Positions 6,425 to 14,746 of a DNA stretch of 24,896 nucleotides are shown here, piece after piece; the first letter of the stretch is position 1, and each line of letters begins with the position of its first letter. Source of the stretch: CAZWBR01 sp964404205. Its GTDB lineage: Bacteria; Bacteroidota; Bacteroidia; Bacteroidales; Prolixibacteraceae. The position numbers and the translations under genes are program-made. The notes under the pieces are model-generated. The model ran no database searches. It had not been told where the DNA came from and was given only the letters and a program-made list of their open reading frames with translations. The stretch is from assembly GCA_964404205.1 (NCBI GenBank), contig CAYOJD010000037.1, positions 1-24,896 on the forward strand. The letters are read 5' to 3'.

Positions 6425-8827
6425 ATGTTTACAAGAATCTCCCGTATCATCCTAAAAAACAGAATCTTACTCATCTCCATAATCGCCGTTCTCACCGGAT
6501 TTATGGCTTTTAATGCCCAGAAGGTAAGCCTCTCGTACGAAAACACGGCAATGTTGGCCGAAACCGACAGCGCCATAGTGGCCTACCACCAGTTCAAAAA
6601 ACAGTTTGGTGAAGATGGCAATGTACTGATGGTTGGGATTAAAGATCCTGAAATATTCACCATTGAACATTTCAATGCCTGGTACGATCTGGCACTCGAC
6701 ATCAAAGAAATTGAAGGGGTGCAGGATGTCATCAGCATGACCCGTGCCATTCGGCTGGTCAAAAACGACTCTGCCCGTCAGTTCGATTTTTACCCGCTGG
6801 TCGAAAACCGTCCGCAAACCCAGCAAGAGGTCGATAGTTTGAAAAACACCATTCTGGGGCTGAAGTTCTACGAAGGGATGCTCTATAATCCCAAAACCCA
6901 CGCCGCGCTAATGGCCATCACCATCGACAAGAAGCTGATGAACGACAAGAGCCGCATAGCGTTGGTCAATCAAATTGTCGATACATCGGCAGCCTATCAG
7001 GCCCAGGTAGGCAACGAAATCCACTACTCGGGGATGCCCTACATCCGTACCTTCACCATGCAAAAGGTGAAGAAAGAGCTGTTTATGTTCGTCATCCTGA
7101 GCATTTTTATATCGGCCCTTATCATGTACCTCTTCTTCCGTTCGGTAAAAGTGGTACTTAGTTCGCTACTTATTGTAGGCATCAGCATTGTTTGGGTCAT
7201 CGGGCTAATTGTACTTTTTGGCTTCAAAATAACGATACTCAGCGGGGTGATCCCTTCGCTTATCATCATTATTGCCATCGAAAACTGTATCTACATCCTC
7301 AACAAATATCATTGGGAATACCGCAGCCACGGCAATAAAATCAGGGCACTCATCAGGGTCGTGCAACGCATTGGCTTTGCTTCGCTGATGACCAATGCCG
7401 CCACTGCGCTTGGTTTTGCCGCCTTTATCCTGATTCCCAATCAAATGCTACGCGAGTTTGGATTGGTTACGGCCATCAGCATCATGCTCGAATATGTATT
7501 GTGTATCGTACTCGTCCCCATTATTTTTAGCTATATCGATACGCCCAAGGAAAAACATATCAAGCACCTCGACAGTAATTTCTTTGGGGCCATTATCAAT
7601 AAAATCATCCACTTGATTAGCTATCGCCGCAACCTGCTCTATTCCATAGCCGGGCTTTTGCTTTTGGTCGGCATATGGGGGGTCAGTCTGATGAAAACAT
7701 CGGGTAAAGTAGTTGACGATTTCCGTACCGACGATCCTATTTATCTCGACCTGAAATTCTTCGAGAACAACTTTGGCGGCGTGATGCCTTTCGAGGTCTC
7801 TATCGATGCCAAAAAGAAAAACGGCATCCTGGTAGGCTCGACCATCGACAAGATTGATGAACTACAGAACATCATCAATTCGCACAAAGAATTCTCACGG
7901 CCGTTAAGCATTGCCGAGCTGTTCAAATATTCGCGCCAGGCCTATTTTGGCGGCGACTCATCGATGTACTCGATGCCGTCGAAAATGGAAAAAGGCTTTA
8001 TCATGTCCTATCTGCCCAAAAACCAGAAAGGAAAAACCAATATCCTGAACTCCTATATCGACAGCACCAAACGATATACCCGGGTTAGTTTCCAGATGGC
8101 CGATATTGTGACCAAACAGATGGATTCACTGATGGCGGATATTGTCCCCCGTATCGACAGTATTTTTCCGGCCGACAAATACAAAGTTACCGTAACCGGA
8201 AATAGCGTGGTCTATGCCCGCGGCACCAACTTCCTGATTAAAAACCTTTTCGAAAGCGTAGCCATAGCTATTGTCCTGATTTCGCTGTTGATGGCACTGC
8301 TCTTCTCGTCGGTTCGTATGATACTGGTATCGATGATCCCCAACCTGATACCTCTGCTGGTTACGGCAGCCATCATGGGCTTTACCGGCATCCCCATTAA
8401 ACCATCGACCATTATCGTTTTCAGCGTGGCGCTGGGTATTTCGGTCGACAACGCCATACAGTACCTGTCGCGGTACCGCCACGAACTGAAAGTAACCAAT
8501 GGCTCCATCAAAAAATCGGCCATCAATGCGCTGCGCGAAGCCGGGTTCAGCATGATTTATACCAGCATTGTACTGGTATTGGGCTTCAGTGTATTTGCCA
8601 TTTCGGGTTTCGGGGGCACACAGGCTCTCGGGGTTTTAATATCGACCACTCTCTTTATTGCCATGTTTTTCAACATCATGATTCTCCCGTCGCTGTTGCT
8701 GACCCTCGACAAACGCCTGGCCAGCAAAGCATTCGAAGAACCTATCGTCGAAATTTATGACGATGAGGATCTGGATGAATATTCCGAAAACCTGTTGGAT
8801 GAAGCCGAAGAAAAACCCGAAAAATAG
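6425..8827 (+). CDS. MMPL/RND-superfamily membrane transporter (predicted exporter)
   Basis: This 800-residue protein is a tandem duplication of the RND unit. Each half has one membrane segment, a periplasmic domain (about 30-215 and 425-605), then five membrane segments (about 217-375 and 608-765). In the second half GISVDNAIQYLSRYRHE (671-687) carries the charged D675 seen in proton-driven RND and patched-like proteins. The equivalent first-half position is E286 in IIIAIENCIYI. The tail after 770 is very acidic. No membrane-fusion or outer-membrane partner is adjacent, which fits the stand-alone MMPL/HpnN-like group (possible hydrophobic or lipid-like cargo) rather than a tripartite drug pump. 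The ATG at 6425 is followed directly by a membrane-anchor sequence. Substrate unknown. It is transcribed alone and ends in a very strong terminator. Confidence 0.88.
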   Translation: MFTRISRIILKNRILLISIIAVLTGFMAFNAQKVSLSYENTAMLAETDSAIVAYHQFKKQFGEDGNVLMVGIKDPEIFTIEHFNAWYDLALDIKEIEGVQDVISMTRAIRLVKNDSARQFDFYPLVENRPQTQQEVDSLKNTILGLKFYEGMLYNPKTHAALMAITIDKKLMNDKSRIALVNQIVDTSAAYQAQVGNEIHYSGMPYIRTFTMQKVKKELFMFVILSIFISALIMYLFFRSVKVVLSSLLIVGISIVWVIGLIVLFGFKITILSGVIPSLIIIIAIENCIYILNKYHWEYRSHGNKIRALIRVVQRIGFASLMTNAATALGFAAFILIPNQMLREFGLVTAISIMLEYVLCIVLVPIIFSYIDTPKEKHIKHLDSNFFGAIINKIIHLISYRRNLLYSIAGLLLLVGIWGVSLMKTSGKVVDDFRTDDPIYLDLKFFENNFGGVMPFEVSIDAKKKNGILVGSTIDKIDELQNIINSHKEFSRPLSIAELFKYSRQAYFGGDSSMYSMPSKMEKGFIMSYLPKNQKGKTNILNSYIDSTKRYTRVSFQMADIVTKQMDSLMADIVPRIDSIFPADKYKVTVTGNSVVYARGTNFLIKNLFESVAIAIVLISLLMALLFSSVRMILVSMIPNLIPLLVTAAIMGFTGIPIKPSTIIVFSVALGISVDNAIQYLSRYRHELKVTNGSIKKSAINALREAGFSMIYTSIVLVLGFSVFAISGFGGTQALGVLISTTLFIAMFFNIMILPSLLLTLDKRLASKAFEEPIVEIYDDEDLDEYSENLLDEAEEKPEK

Positions 8828-8870
8828 TCTCTCGAAGAAAATATTCGATTACTGTTTAAACCACGTTAGC

Positions 8871-8913
8871 ATGATACCGGGATAAGGTTAGCCTTATCCC
8901 GGTATCATTTTTT
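8871..8913 (+). terminator. Rho-independent terminator after the MMPL gene
   Basis: ATGATACCGGGATAAGG (8871-8887) pairs without mismatch with 8892-8908 around the tetraloop TTAG, and six T follow. The 17-bp perfect stem is unusually long. Confidence 0.93.
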
Positions 8914-9010
8914 CCCTTTGTTATAATAATGTTTTCTCGTGAATTTCTGGACTCAAATAGTACAGAAACAATAGATATAACCTATTTATGATATTCACAA
9001 ATAGATTGGT

Positions 9011-9180
9011 CACAGGCAAGCCTGACCGTGGGCATACGGTTGAAATGGTTATTGCCTGACAAGATAGGAGGTAAATTCGCGGGCAATATGGTGAGGTGAA
9101 CGGGATAATCCGGTAAAACCATAGCGGCATCTCACCGGCGAATGCTGTGCATCTGCCGGAAATCGATTCCCCGGTTTTTT
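9011..9180 (+). promoter_or_regulatory. Structured mRNA leader with terminator/antiterminator, candidate riboswitch
   Basis: Folded by eye. Domain A: CAGGCAA (9013-9019) pairs with TTGCCTG (9052-9058) and encloses the hairpin ACCGT/ACGGT (9025-9029/9036-9040) with loop GGGCAT. Domain B: ATTCGC (9075-9080) pairs with GCGAAT (9138-9143), enclosing a 9-bp stem, 9090-9098 with 9128-9136 (one G-U). Expression platform: CCGGCGAATGC (9135-9145) can instead pair with GCATCTGCCGG (9149-9159), 10 of 11 positions including one G-U. This would break domain B and also the terminator that uses 9156-9159. The design matches a transcriptional riboswitch or attenuator controlling nicotinate phosphoribosyltransferase, which starts 55 bases later. 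I do not recognise it as a known class. The ligand is unknown; an NAD-pathway metabolite is an inference from the gene. Confidence 0.5.
9156..9180 (+). terminator. Leader terminator upstream of nicotinate phosphoribosyltransferase
   Basis: CCGG at 9156-9159 pairs with CCGG at 9171-9174, or GGAA/TTCC pairs inside it, followed by six T and then ATTTT. It lies before the gene rather than after one, so it would act as a conditional terminator. The stem is short, so the call is moderate. Confidence 0.5.
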
Positions 9181-9234
9181 ATTTTGATGCTTTTTCCTAC
9201 CTTTATTTGCTCCGAAACAAGCATAATCGACCGT

Positions 9235-10656
9235 ATGAAAAACATTACCAATAAACACGTTGGGCTTTACACCGACTTCTATGAACTATCAATGGCCCAA
9301 GGGTTTTACTTTGCCGGAAAGAAAGAGGAACAGGTGGTTTTCGACTATTTCTACCGCACCAACCCGTTCGAAGGCGGTTTTTTGGTATTTGCCGGTCTGG
9401 CCGATTTACTCCATGCACTGAAAGAGTTTCGCTACAGCCAGTCGGAACTCGACTATCTGGCCCAAACCGGACTAAGCCCTGAGTTTATCACTTACCTCGA
9501 AAATTTCAGGTTTAAAGGTAAGGTTTGGTCGGTTCGTGAAGGGGAGATTCTCTTTCCGCATGAACCAATCGTCCGGGTTGAAGGGAATATTATCGAAGCG
9601 CAACTGGTGGAAACATTATTGCTCAATATCCTCAATTTCGAATCGCTGATTGCCACCAAAGCATTCCGCATAAAGCTGGCAGCCAAAGGAAAGCCCTTTG
9701 CCGATTTCGGGTTGCGGCGTGCTCATTCGGCAGACGGCATCCATGCCAGCCGGGCAACGGTGATTGGCGGCGCCTCCTCGACATCGAACGTACTGGCAGG
9801 TTTTGTTTACGATATACCGGTAAGCGGCACGATGGCCCATAGTTGGGTACAAAGTTTCGACAGCGAATTGGAGGCTTTCCGCGCTTATGCCAAATTCAAT
9901 CCACACACAACCATATTGCTGGTCGATACTTACGACACCCTCAACAGTGGTATTCCCAATGCCATTACGATAGCCAAAGAGATGGCAGCCAACGGTCTTT
10001 CGCTGAAAGGGGTTCGGCTCGACAGCGGCGACCTTGCCTATCTGAGCAAAAAGGCGCGGGCCAAACTCGATTGTGCCGGCTTGAAAGAGGTCCAAATTAT
10101 CGCATCGAACCAGCTGAACGAAAATGTAGTCAAGAGTTTGGACGAACAGGGGGCTAAAATCGATGGCTTCGGTATCGGTACCGAACTGGTTACCGGAAAG
10201 CCCGATTCGGCACTCGACGGCGTGTATAAACTGGCCGAATGTAATGGTATTCCGAGAATGAAAATATCGGAGAACATTGAAAAACTCACCCTTCCGGGAA
10301 AGAAGAAACTCTATCGTTTCTACGACGAAGAGGACAAATTCTACCGCGACGGTATTTTGCTCGACAACGAAACACCCGAAAGCTGTGGTTATATTGTCAA
10401 TCCGGCCTTCCCCGAAAAAAAAAGCTACATTGGGGAACTAAAAAGCGAGGAGTTGCAGAAACTGGTTTTCGACAATGGCAATATTCTGGCCGAGGCGCTC
10501 AATCCAATGGAAATTCATCAATATCTGCTTCGCCGTGCAGAACAATTGCCCGACGAACACAAACGGTTTATTATGCCCCATATCTACAAAGTGGGTATCT
10601 CGCCTGGCGTGCTTGAGCTGCGGAATCAGCTTATAGCCAAATACGACAAGAAATAA
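9235..10656 (+). CDS. pncB: Nicotinate phosphoribosyltransferase
   Basis: This enzyme converts nicotinate and PRPP, with ATP hydrolysis, to nicotinate mononucleotide, the entry of the Preiss-Handler NAD salvage route. The 473-residue protein begins MKNITNKHVGLYTDFYELSM, with the family's YTDxYxLxM motif. It contains FDYFYRTNPFEGGF, FADFGLRRAHSADGIHASRA (155-174), GTMAHSW (198-204, with H202 probably the autophosphorylated histidine), LLVDTYDTLNSGIPNA and VRLDSGDL. Length and motifs fit the bacterial NAPRTase family. ATG 9235 is chosen over 9142, whose 31 extra residues would cover the leader's terminator. A near -7 element (TACCTTTA, 9198-9205) just ahead could give a second, leader-free start. 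The structured leader suggests regulation by an NAD-related signal. Confidence 0.95.
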   Translation: MKNITNKHVGLYTDFYELSMAQGFYFAGKKEEQVVFDYFYRTNPFEGGFLVFAGLADLLHALKEFRYSQSELDYLAQTGLSPEFITYLENFRFKGKVWSVREGEILFPHEPIVRVEGNIIEAQLVETLLLNILNFESLIATKAFRIKLAAKGKPFADFGLRRAHSADGIHASRATVIGGASSTSNVLAGFVYDIPVSGTMAHSWVQSFDSELEAFRAYAKFNPHTTILLVDTYDTLNSGIPNAITIAKEMAANGLSLKGVRLDSGDLAYLSKKARAKLDCAGLKEVQIIASNQLNENVVKSLDEQGAKIDGFGIGTELVTGKPDSALDGVYKLAECNGIPRMKISENIEKLTLPGKKKLYRFYDEEDKFYRDGILLDNETPESCGYIVNPAFPEKKSYIGELKSEELQKLVFDNGNILAEALNPMEIHQYLLRRAEQLPDEHKRFIMPHIYKVGISPGVLELRNQLIAKYDKK

Positions 10657-10869
10657 GGGTTGAATATACCCGGTCGGGGGGAGTCGCAAAAACCCCGCAG
10701 ACACCGCTCAATATGGTAGCGCCGCTGGCTCTGGATTGCGGGTGCTACGGGAACTTATGTCGGTTTTAAAAATGTATTTCCTGTTGATGGATTATCATCG
10801 GTCAACGCTTGCCGGCAACAGACCATCGGGCTTCAACCCAAAACGAGTTTCGAGTTTATCGCCGAACCA
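10657..10869. other. Short convergent intergenic region with a nested hairpin
   Basis: The region lies between the convergent pncB and ABC genes. GTAGC (10716-10720) pairs with GCTAC (10744-10748), with CCGC (10722-10725)/GCGG (10738-10741) nested inside. There is no T-run, so it is not a classic terminator. No gene is seen. Confidence 0.3.
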
Positions 10870-11559
10870 CTATCGGTTTAGCTTTTCGGTAATGATTTGT
10901 CCGTCGAAAAGGTTGACAATGCGGTGGGCAAAATCGGCATCGTGCTGCGAGTGGGTTACCATCACAATTGTAGTGCCTTCGTTGTTCAGTTCCAGCAACA
11001 GGTTCATCACTTCGAGGCCGTTGGCCGAATCGAGGTTACCGGTAGGCTCATCGGCCAGCAACAACCCCGGATGGGCTGCAACCGCACGGGCAATGGCCAC
11101 ACGTTGTTGTTGTCCTCCCGATAGCTGTCGCGGAAAGTGTTTGCGCCGGTGCGATATCTTCATCCGTTCCAGAATCTGTTCCACCCTTTTCTTTCGTTCG
11201 GCCGCATTCATATTCAGGTAAATCAGCGGCATCTCCACATTCTCGAAAACATTCAGTTCGTCAATCAGGTTAAAACTCTGAAAAACAAATCCAATGTTGC
11301 CTTTGCGGAAGCGTGTACGCTGGCTTTCGTTCATTTTCGACACGTCGGTACCATCAAAAAGGTAACTTCCCGTCGATGGGTTGTCGAGCAGGCCGATGAT
11401 ATTGAGCAGCGTCGATTTTCCGCATCCCGAAGGACCCATAATGGCTACAAACTCTCCTTTTCGGACAGAAAAGTTGACCTGATTGAGTGCTGAGGTTTCA
11501 ATCTCGTCGGTACGAAAGATTTTGGTAAGGTTTTCTGTTCTAATCATATTGTTCATCAT
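10870..11559 (-). CDS. ABC transporter ATPase, MacB/LolD type
   Basis: This 229-residue nucleotide-binding subunit has Walker A GPSGCGKST (42-50), Q-loop Q94 in FVFQSFNL, signature LSGGQQQRV (146-154), Walker B LLLADEP (166-172) and the switch histidine in VMVTHSQ (H203). Sequence style (ETSALNQVNFSVRKGEFVAI, then LDNPSTGSY) places it in the MacB/LolD/FtsE group that powers FtsX-like permeases in lipoprotein transport, efflux or envelope tasks. Such ATPases usually neighbour their permease, but none is here: coaD lies upstream in divergent orientation and pncB converges. Either the permeases are encoded elsewhere or the cluster was broken up. Starts at 11559 (MMNNMIRTENL) or 11547 (MIRTENL) are both possible. 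An 8-3-8 inverted repeat lies in the upstream region. Confidence 0.92.
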   Translation of the reverse strand: MMNNMIRTENLTKIFRTDEIETSALNQVNFSVRKGEFVAIMGPSGCGKSTLLNIIGLLDNPSTGSYLFDGTDVSKMNESQRTRFRKGNIGFVFQSFNLIDELNVFENVEMPLIYLNMNAAERKKRVEQILERMKISHRRKHFPRQLSGGQQQRVAIARAVAAHPGLLLADEPTGNLDSANGLEVMNLLLELNNEGTTIVMVTHSQHDADFAHRIVNLFDGQIITEKLNR

Positions 11560-11909
11560 ACGTGGGTTTTAATATTTTCCCCAATGCCTTTTCGGCCATG
11601 GCTGCCTGACAAAGACCAATAAATATGCCGAACAGTTAAACACCACAATATCAATCTATTTTTACAAATAAAAACATTCGCAAGTGTAAAACTTTTTTAC
11701 ACCTGCTGTTTAATATTTTGATAGCCGCCAATTGGCAAACCGGTAATTGAGTCGGATTAGAAACAGTTTCCGGAAGCAATGTCACCCGTTCCGGGATAAG
11801 TACCTTGCGGCCCGGGCCCTGAAAATAGGTTAATTAAATGCACCGCGGCCCAACGTTGCCGTTCATTCCCGATTTTTGTTTTAGCTTTGTCTGAACAAAC
11901 CATCTCAAC
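11560..11909. other. Divergent intergenic region between ABC ATPase and coaD, with an inverted repeat
   Basis: GTGTAAAA (11684-11691) and TTTTACAC (11695-11702) form a perfect 8-3-8 inverted repeat, about 125 bases upstream of the ABC gene and 207 bases upstream of coaD. Most of the surrounding sequence (11640-11720) is A+T-rich. It may be an operator or a weak hairpin. Apart from this and the coaD -7 box, I see no gene. Confidence 0.35.
11882..11889 (+). promoter_or_regulatory. Probable -7 promoter element for coaD
   Basis: TAGCTTTG matches TAnnTTTG exactly and ends 20 bases before the coaD ATG, giving a very short leader. No clear -33 element is visible at the standard spacing. Confidence 0.5.
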
Positions 11910-12392
11910 ATGGAACGCATTGCAGTTTTTCCGGGCTCTTTCGACCCTTTTACCATCGGCCACGAATCGATTATCAGGCGTGCCCTGCCCCTGTTCGACC
12001 AGATTATCATCATGATTGGGTACAATTCAAACAAAAAACCCTATTACCCGCTGGCCAAACGCAAGGAGTGGATCAGAAGGGTATTTCAGGATGAGCCTAA
12101 AATTAAGGTTGGGAAATACGAAGGACTGACCGTTGATTATTGTCGCAAAGTACATGCCCAATATATTTTGAGAGGTTTGCGCACCGCTGCCGATTTTGAA
12201 TACGAAAGAGCGATCGGACAGATTAACAAAAAGATGCACCCTGAGATTGAGACGGTGTTTCTGCTTACCAAGCCTGAGCATACAGCTATTTCATCGACGA
12301 TTGTGCGCGATATTCTGCGCCACCGAGGCGATGCCAGCCAGTTTCTGCCAACATGTCTGAATTTAGATGAGTTTTATGATATCGACGAGTAG
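11910..12392 (+). CDS. coaD: Phosphopantetheine adenylyltransferase
   Basis: CoaD transfers AMP from ATP to 4'-phosphopantetheine to give dephospho-CoA, the penultimate step of coenzyme A synthesis. The 160-residue protein is full length. It starts MERIAVFPGSFDPFTIGHES, with the nucleotidyltransferase motif TIGH (15-18), followed by YNSNKKPYY, RKEWIRRVF, ILRGLRTAADFEYE and the second ATP-binding motif ISSTIVRDIL. The next gene begins inside its 3' end, so the two are probably translated from one transcript. The assignment is secure from motif order and length. Confidence 0.96.
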   Translation: MERIAVFPGSFDPFTIGHESIIRRALPLFDQIIIMIGYNSNKKPYYPLAKRKEWIRRVFQDEPKIKVGKYEGLTVDYCRKVHAQYILRGLRTAADFEYERAIGQINKKMHPEIETVFLLTKPEHTAISSTIVRDILRHRGDASQFLPTCLNLDEFYDIDE

Positions 12393-13818
12393 TTCCCGCA
12401 TCCTGTTTATCCTCCTCACATTTGCCACCCTTCTCTTTTCGCCAAACCTGCAGTCGCAAAACTGCACCGTAAGTGGGGTTGCACCCGATTACAAAGGGAA
12501 AGAGCTTCTTTTCTACACCACCAGCGAACCGGTTACCCATTTCCAGAACGAATTAGGTACTGTAAAAGTGGCAGCCGACGGCTCTTTTTCGATAACCATG
12601 ACAATTCGTGAAACCACCGAAATTTATACCCATCTGGAAAAATATCGTGGCACGTTGGTAGTCAAACCGGGCGAAAGCTACCAGGTTACTCTGCCCCCTT
12701 ACACGGCTCGAACCGTAACCGAAGCCCGCAGCCCCTTTTTCGAGCCACAGCTCTATTGGCTGGGTATCAACAATAAAGAAAAAAATGACATTAACCTGAC
12801 CATTCGTTCATTTGTCGCGGCATACAATCAGTTGACGGCTCAAAACACGATGGAAATCTACCATCGAAAATCGAAAGAGAGCGTTGCGATGGTGATGCAG
12901 AAACTCGATGCACAATTTGACGATGTGAAAGATCCTTATTTCGTTACATTAAAGAAATACTACTTCGCCGAACTCGAATACACGGTCAGCCAGCAAAAGC
13001 CTGAAGCAGTTATTCAAAAATACTTCACCAGGGAGGCCATTCATCTGGCCAATCCGGCCTATCAAAAAGCTTTTTCGTTGATATATACTGATTATTTGGG
13101 CAAATTGGCCAAAGAAATCAGCAACAAATCATTGCAAACGATGGTCAATAGTGGCAACTACAGCGGTGTGGTATCGTGGTTTGTTGCCCGTGGCTACAGC
13201 AACGATTTTGCGGCATTGGCCACCATCAAAGGATTGTATGATGGTTACTACAACAACGGTTTTGCCAAAGAGGGGGTAATAAAAGCGTTGCAGCAGGCCA
13301 CACAGCAGTCGCCGCCACTATTGAACGAAACGGCCAGACGGGCGTTTCAACGGTTGTCGTCAATGAAAACAGGCACCAAAGCCCCCGCCTTCAATCTAAA
13401 AAATCAGGAGGGAACGATCGTTTCTGCCGCAAACTTCAAAGACAAATTTCTCTATCTGGTATTCTTCCGTAGCGATAGCCGCGAGTGCAGGGCAGAACTC
13501 GATTCGCTGGTTTCGATCGAGAAAAAGCTTCGCCAGGTAATGAATGTTGCAGCCATTGCCGTTGACGAAAATTTTGGCAATGCCGTTACCCTTTGGAAAG
13601 AAAAAAATTACAGTTGGCCACTGCTAGATGGATCGAATCGCAACGTGTTGATTCAGGATTACAATGTCAAAGTAACGCCAACCTTTTATCTGTTGGCCCC
13701 CGATGGCACTTTCAGGTTGTCGCAGGCCCCGCCGCCCTCGCGACGATTCGACGATCTCTTTCTTAAAATCTACCGCGAGTACAACTTCAAGGCACCGGCC
13801 CAAAACAGCAAACGATAA
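12367..13818 (+). CDS. Secreted thioredoxin-fold protein with SREC in place of CxxC
   Basis: This 483-residue protein has an N-terminal signal peptide (hydrophobic RILFILLTFATLLF, probable cleavage near LQSQ-N) and is expected in the periplasm or envelope. The first ~120 residues after it are beta-rich, resembling the N-terminal domain common on Bacteroidota TlpA-like proteins. A helical middle follows. Residues 335-470 form a TlpA/AhpC-like thioredoxin domain with GTKAPAFNLKNQEG, LVFFRSDSRECRAELDSL and the cis-proline motif VTPTF (P438). Where TlpA has CxxC there is SREC: the nucleophilic cysteine is S371 and C374 remains, so classical disulfide reduction is unlikely. It overlaps the end of coaD by 26 bases (17 if ATG 12376 is used). 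Its role is unknown. Confidence 0.82.
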   Translation: MSFMISTSSSRILFILLTFATLLFSPNLQSQNCTVSGVAPDYKGKELLFYTTSEPVTHFQNELGTVKVAADGSFSITMTIRETTEIYTHLEKYRGTLVVKPGESYQVTLPPYTARTVTEARSPFFEPQLYWLGINNKEKNDINLTIRSFVAAYNQLTAQNTMEIYHRKSKESVAMVMQKLDAQFDDVKDPYFVTLKKYYFAELEYTVSQQKPEAVIQKYFTREAIHLANPAYQKAFSLIYTDYLGKLAKEISNKSLQTMVNSGNYSGVVSWFVARGYSNDFAALATIKGLYDGYYNNGFAKEGVIKALQQATQQSPPLLNETARRAFQRLSSMKTGTKAPAFNLKNQEGTIVSAANFKDKFLYLVFFRSDSRECRAELDSLVSIEKKLRQVMNVAAIAVDENFGNAVTLWKEKNYSWPLLDGSNRNVLIQDYNVKVTPTFYLLAPDGTFRLSQAPPPSRRFDDLFLKIYREYNFKAPAQNSKR

Positions 13819-13898
13819 ACGAAACGGCAGGTCAACGATTTAACATTTTCTTAAGGAGTCTGTTCACATGGGGCAACCCCCCGCGCAAAAATTCTTCT

Positions 13899-13906
13899 TA
13901 CCTTTG
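13899..13906 (+). promoter_or_regulatory. Probable -7 promoter element for pyrE
   Basis: TACCTTTG is an exact TAnnTTTG match, 24 bases before the pyrE ATG at 13931. It lies inside the longer alternative reading frame from 13868, which supports the shorter PyrE start. Confidence 0.55.
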
Positions 13907-13930
13907 CATAAATTCAAAATCAACCCCATC

Positions 13931-14563
13931 ATGGAAAACTACCAGATCGAAGTTACCAATCGTCTTTTAGCCATCAATACGATTAAAATACAGCCCGACC
14001 GTCCTTTCACCTGGGCATCAGGTTGGAAAGCCCCCATATATTGCGATAACCGAAAAGTACTCTCCTATCCTGAAACCAGGACTTTTATCTGCGAACAATT
14101 TACCCGTATCATCAGGGAAAAATACCCTGAAGCCGAAGCCATTGCAGGAGTAGCTACCGGGGCCATCGCGCATGGCGTATTGGTTGCCGAAGCACTTGGG
14201 CTGCCATTTATCTATGTCCGCTCGAAACCGAAAGGGCATGGGCTCGAAAACCTTATCGAAGGCGACATTCAGCCGGGAACCAAAACAGTGATTATTGAAG
14301 ACCTTGTATCGACAGGAACCAGCTCGCTTACCGCAGCCGAGGCGGTTCGCAACTTTGGTGCCGAGGTGCTGGGTATAGTATCCATTTTCACCTACAACTT
14401 CCCTCATGCCGCCCAAAATTTTAATGATGCAGGTATCGAACTGACCACTTTGAGCAATTACAACCTTTTGCTTAAACTGGCCCACGACACAGGCGAAATC
14501 TCTGATAAGCAACTCGAAAGCCTGAGCAACTGGCGCAAAGATCCCGAAAACTGGGGAAAGTAA
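13931..14563 (+). CDS. pyrE: Orotate phosphoribosyltransferase
   Basis: PyrE joins orotate and PRPP to give orotidine 5'-phosphate in de novo pyrimidine synthesis. The 210-residue protein shows the substrate-side region FTWASGWKAPIYCDNRKVLS, AGVATGAIAHGVLVAEALG, the flexible-loop motif YVRSKPKGHG (95-104, with K99, K101 and H103) and the PRPP-binding motif VIIEDLVSTGTSS (120-132). Length and order match the family. The ATG at 13931 follows an exact -7 box, whereas the longer start at 13868 would precede it. The next gene encodes a small SRPBCC-like protein on the same strand. No clear terminator is seen after pyrE, so the two may share a transcript. Confidence 0.96.
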   Translation: MENYQIEVTNRLLAINTIKIQPDRPFTWASGWKAPIYCDNRKVLSYPETRTFICEQFTRIIREKYPEAEAIAGVATGAIAHGVLVAEALGLPFIYVRSKPKGHGLENLIEGDIQPGTKTVIIEDLVSTGTSSLTAAEAVRNFGAEVLGIVSIFTYNFPHAAQNFNDAGIELTTLSNYNLLLKLAHDTGEISDKQLESLSNWRKDPENWGK

Positions 14564-14746
14564 GCTGTCAGTTGGAAGGTGAGCAATAAATGCTGGATGA
14601 TATATGATGAGTTCGCACTAAAATTTAAACATCCCGATAATCAAATATTTTAATATACCACACTATCTGGACCGACGTTCCGTTGCAACATCAACAGTTT
14701 AGGTACATGCGTACTTATCTTGTCTTATGAACTAATTCTCAAATCT

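Noticed and set aside
9090..9130. Resemblance of the leader to TPP or FMN riboswitch pieces (GGATAAT...CC; GGGCA...GGTGA...ACCGGCG)
   Set aside because: The order, spacing and the other obligatory blocks (CTGAGA and the CCTGAT region for TPP; the remaining FMN junction motifs) are missing.
9142..9234. N-terminal extension of nicotinate phosphoribosyltransferase from ATG 9142
   Set aside because: The 31 extra residues cover the leader's terminator and T-run, and the family motif starts just after ATG 9235.
11810..11840. GGCCCGGGCC and TTAATTAA palindromes upstream of coaD
   Set aside because: They are short, common restriction-site-like words with no paired arrangement or position that suggests function.
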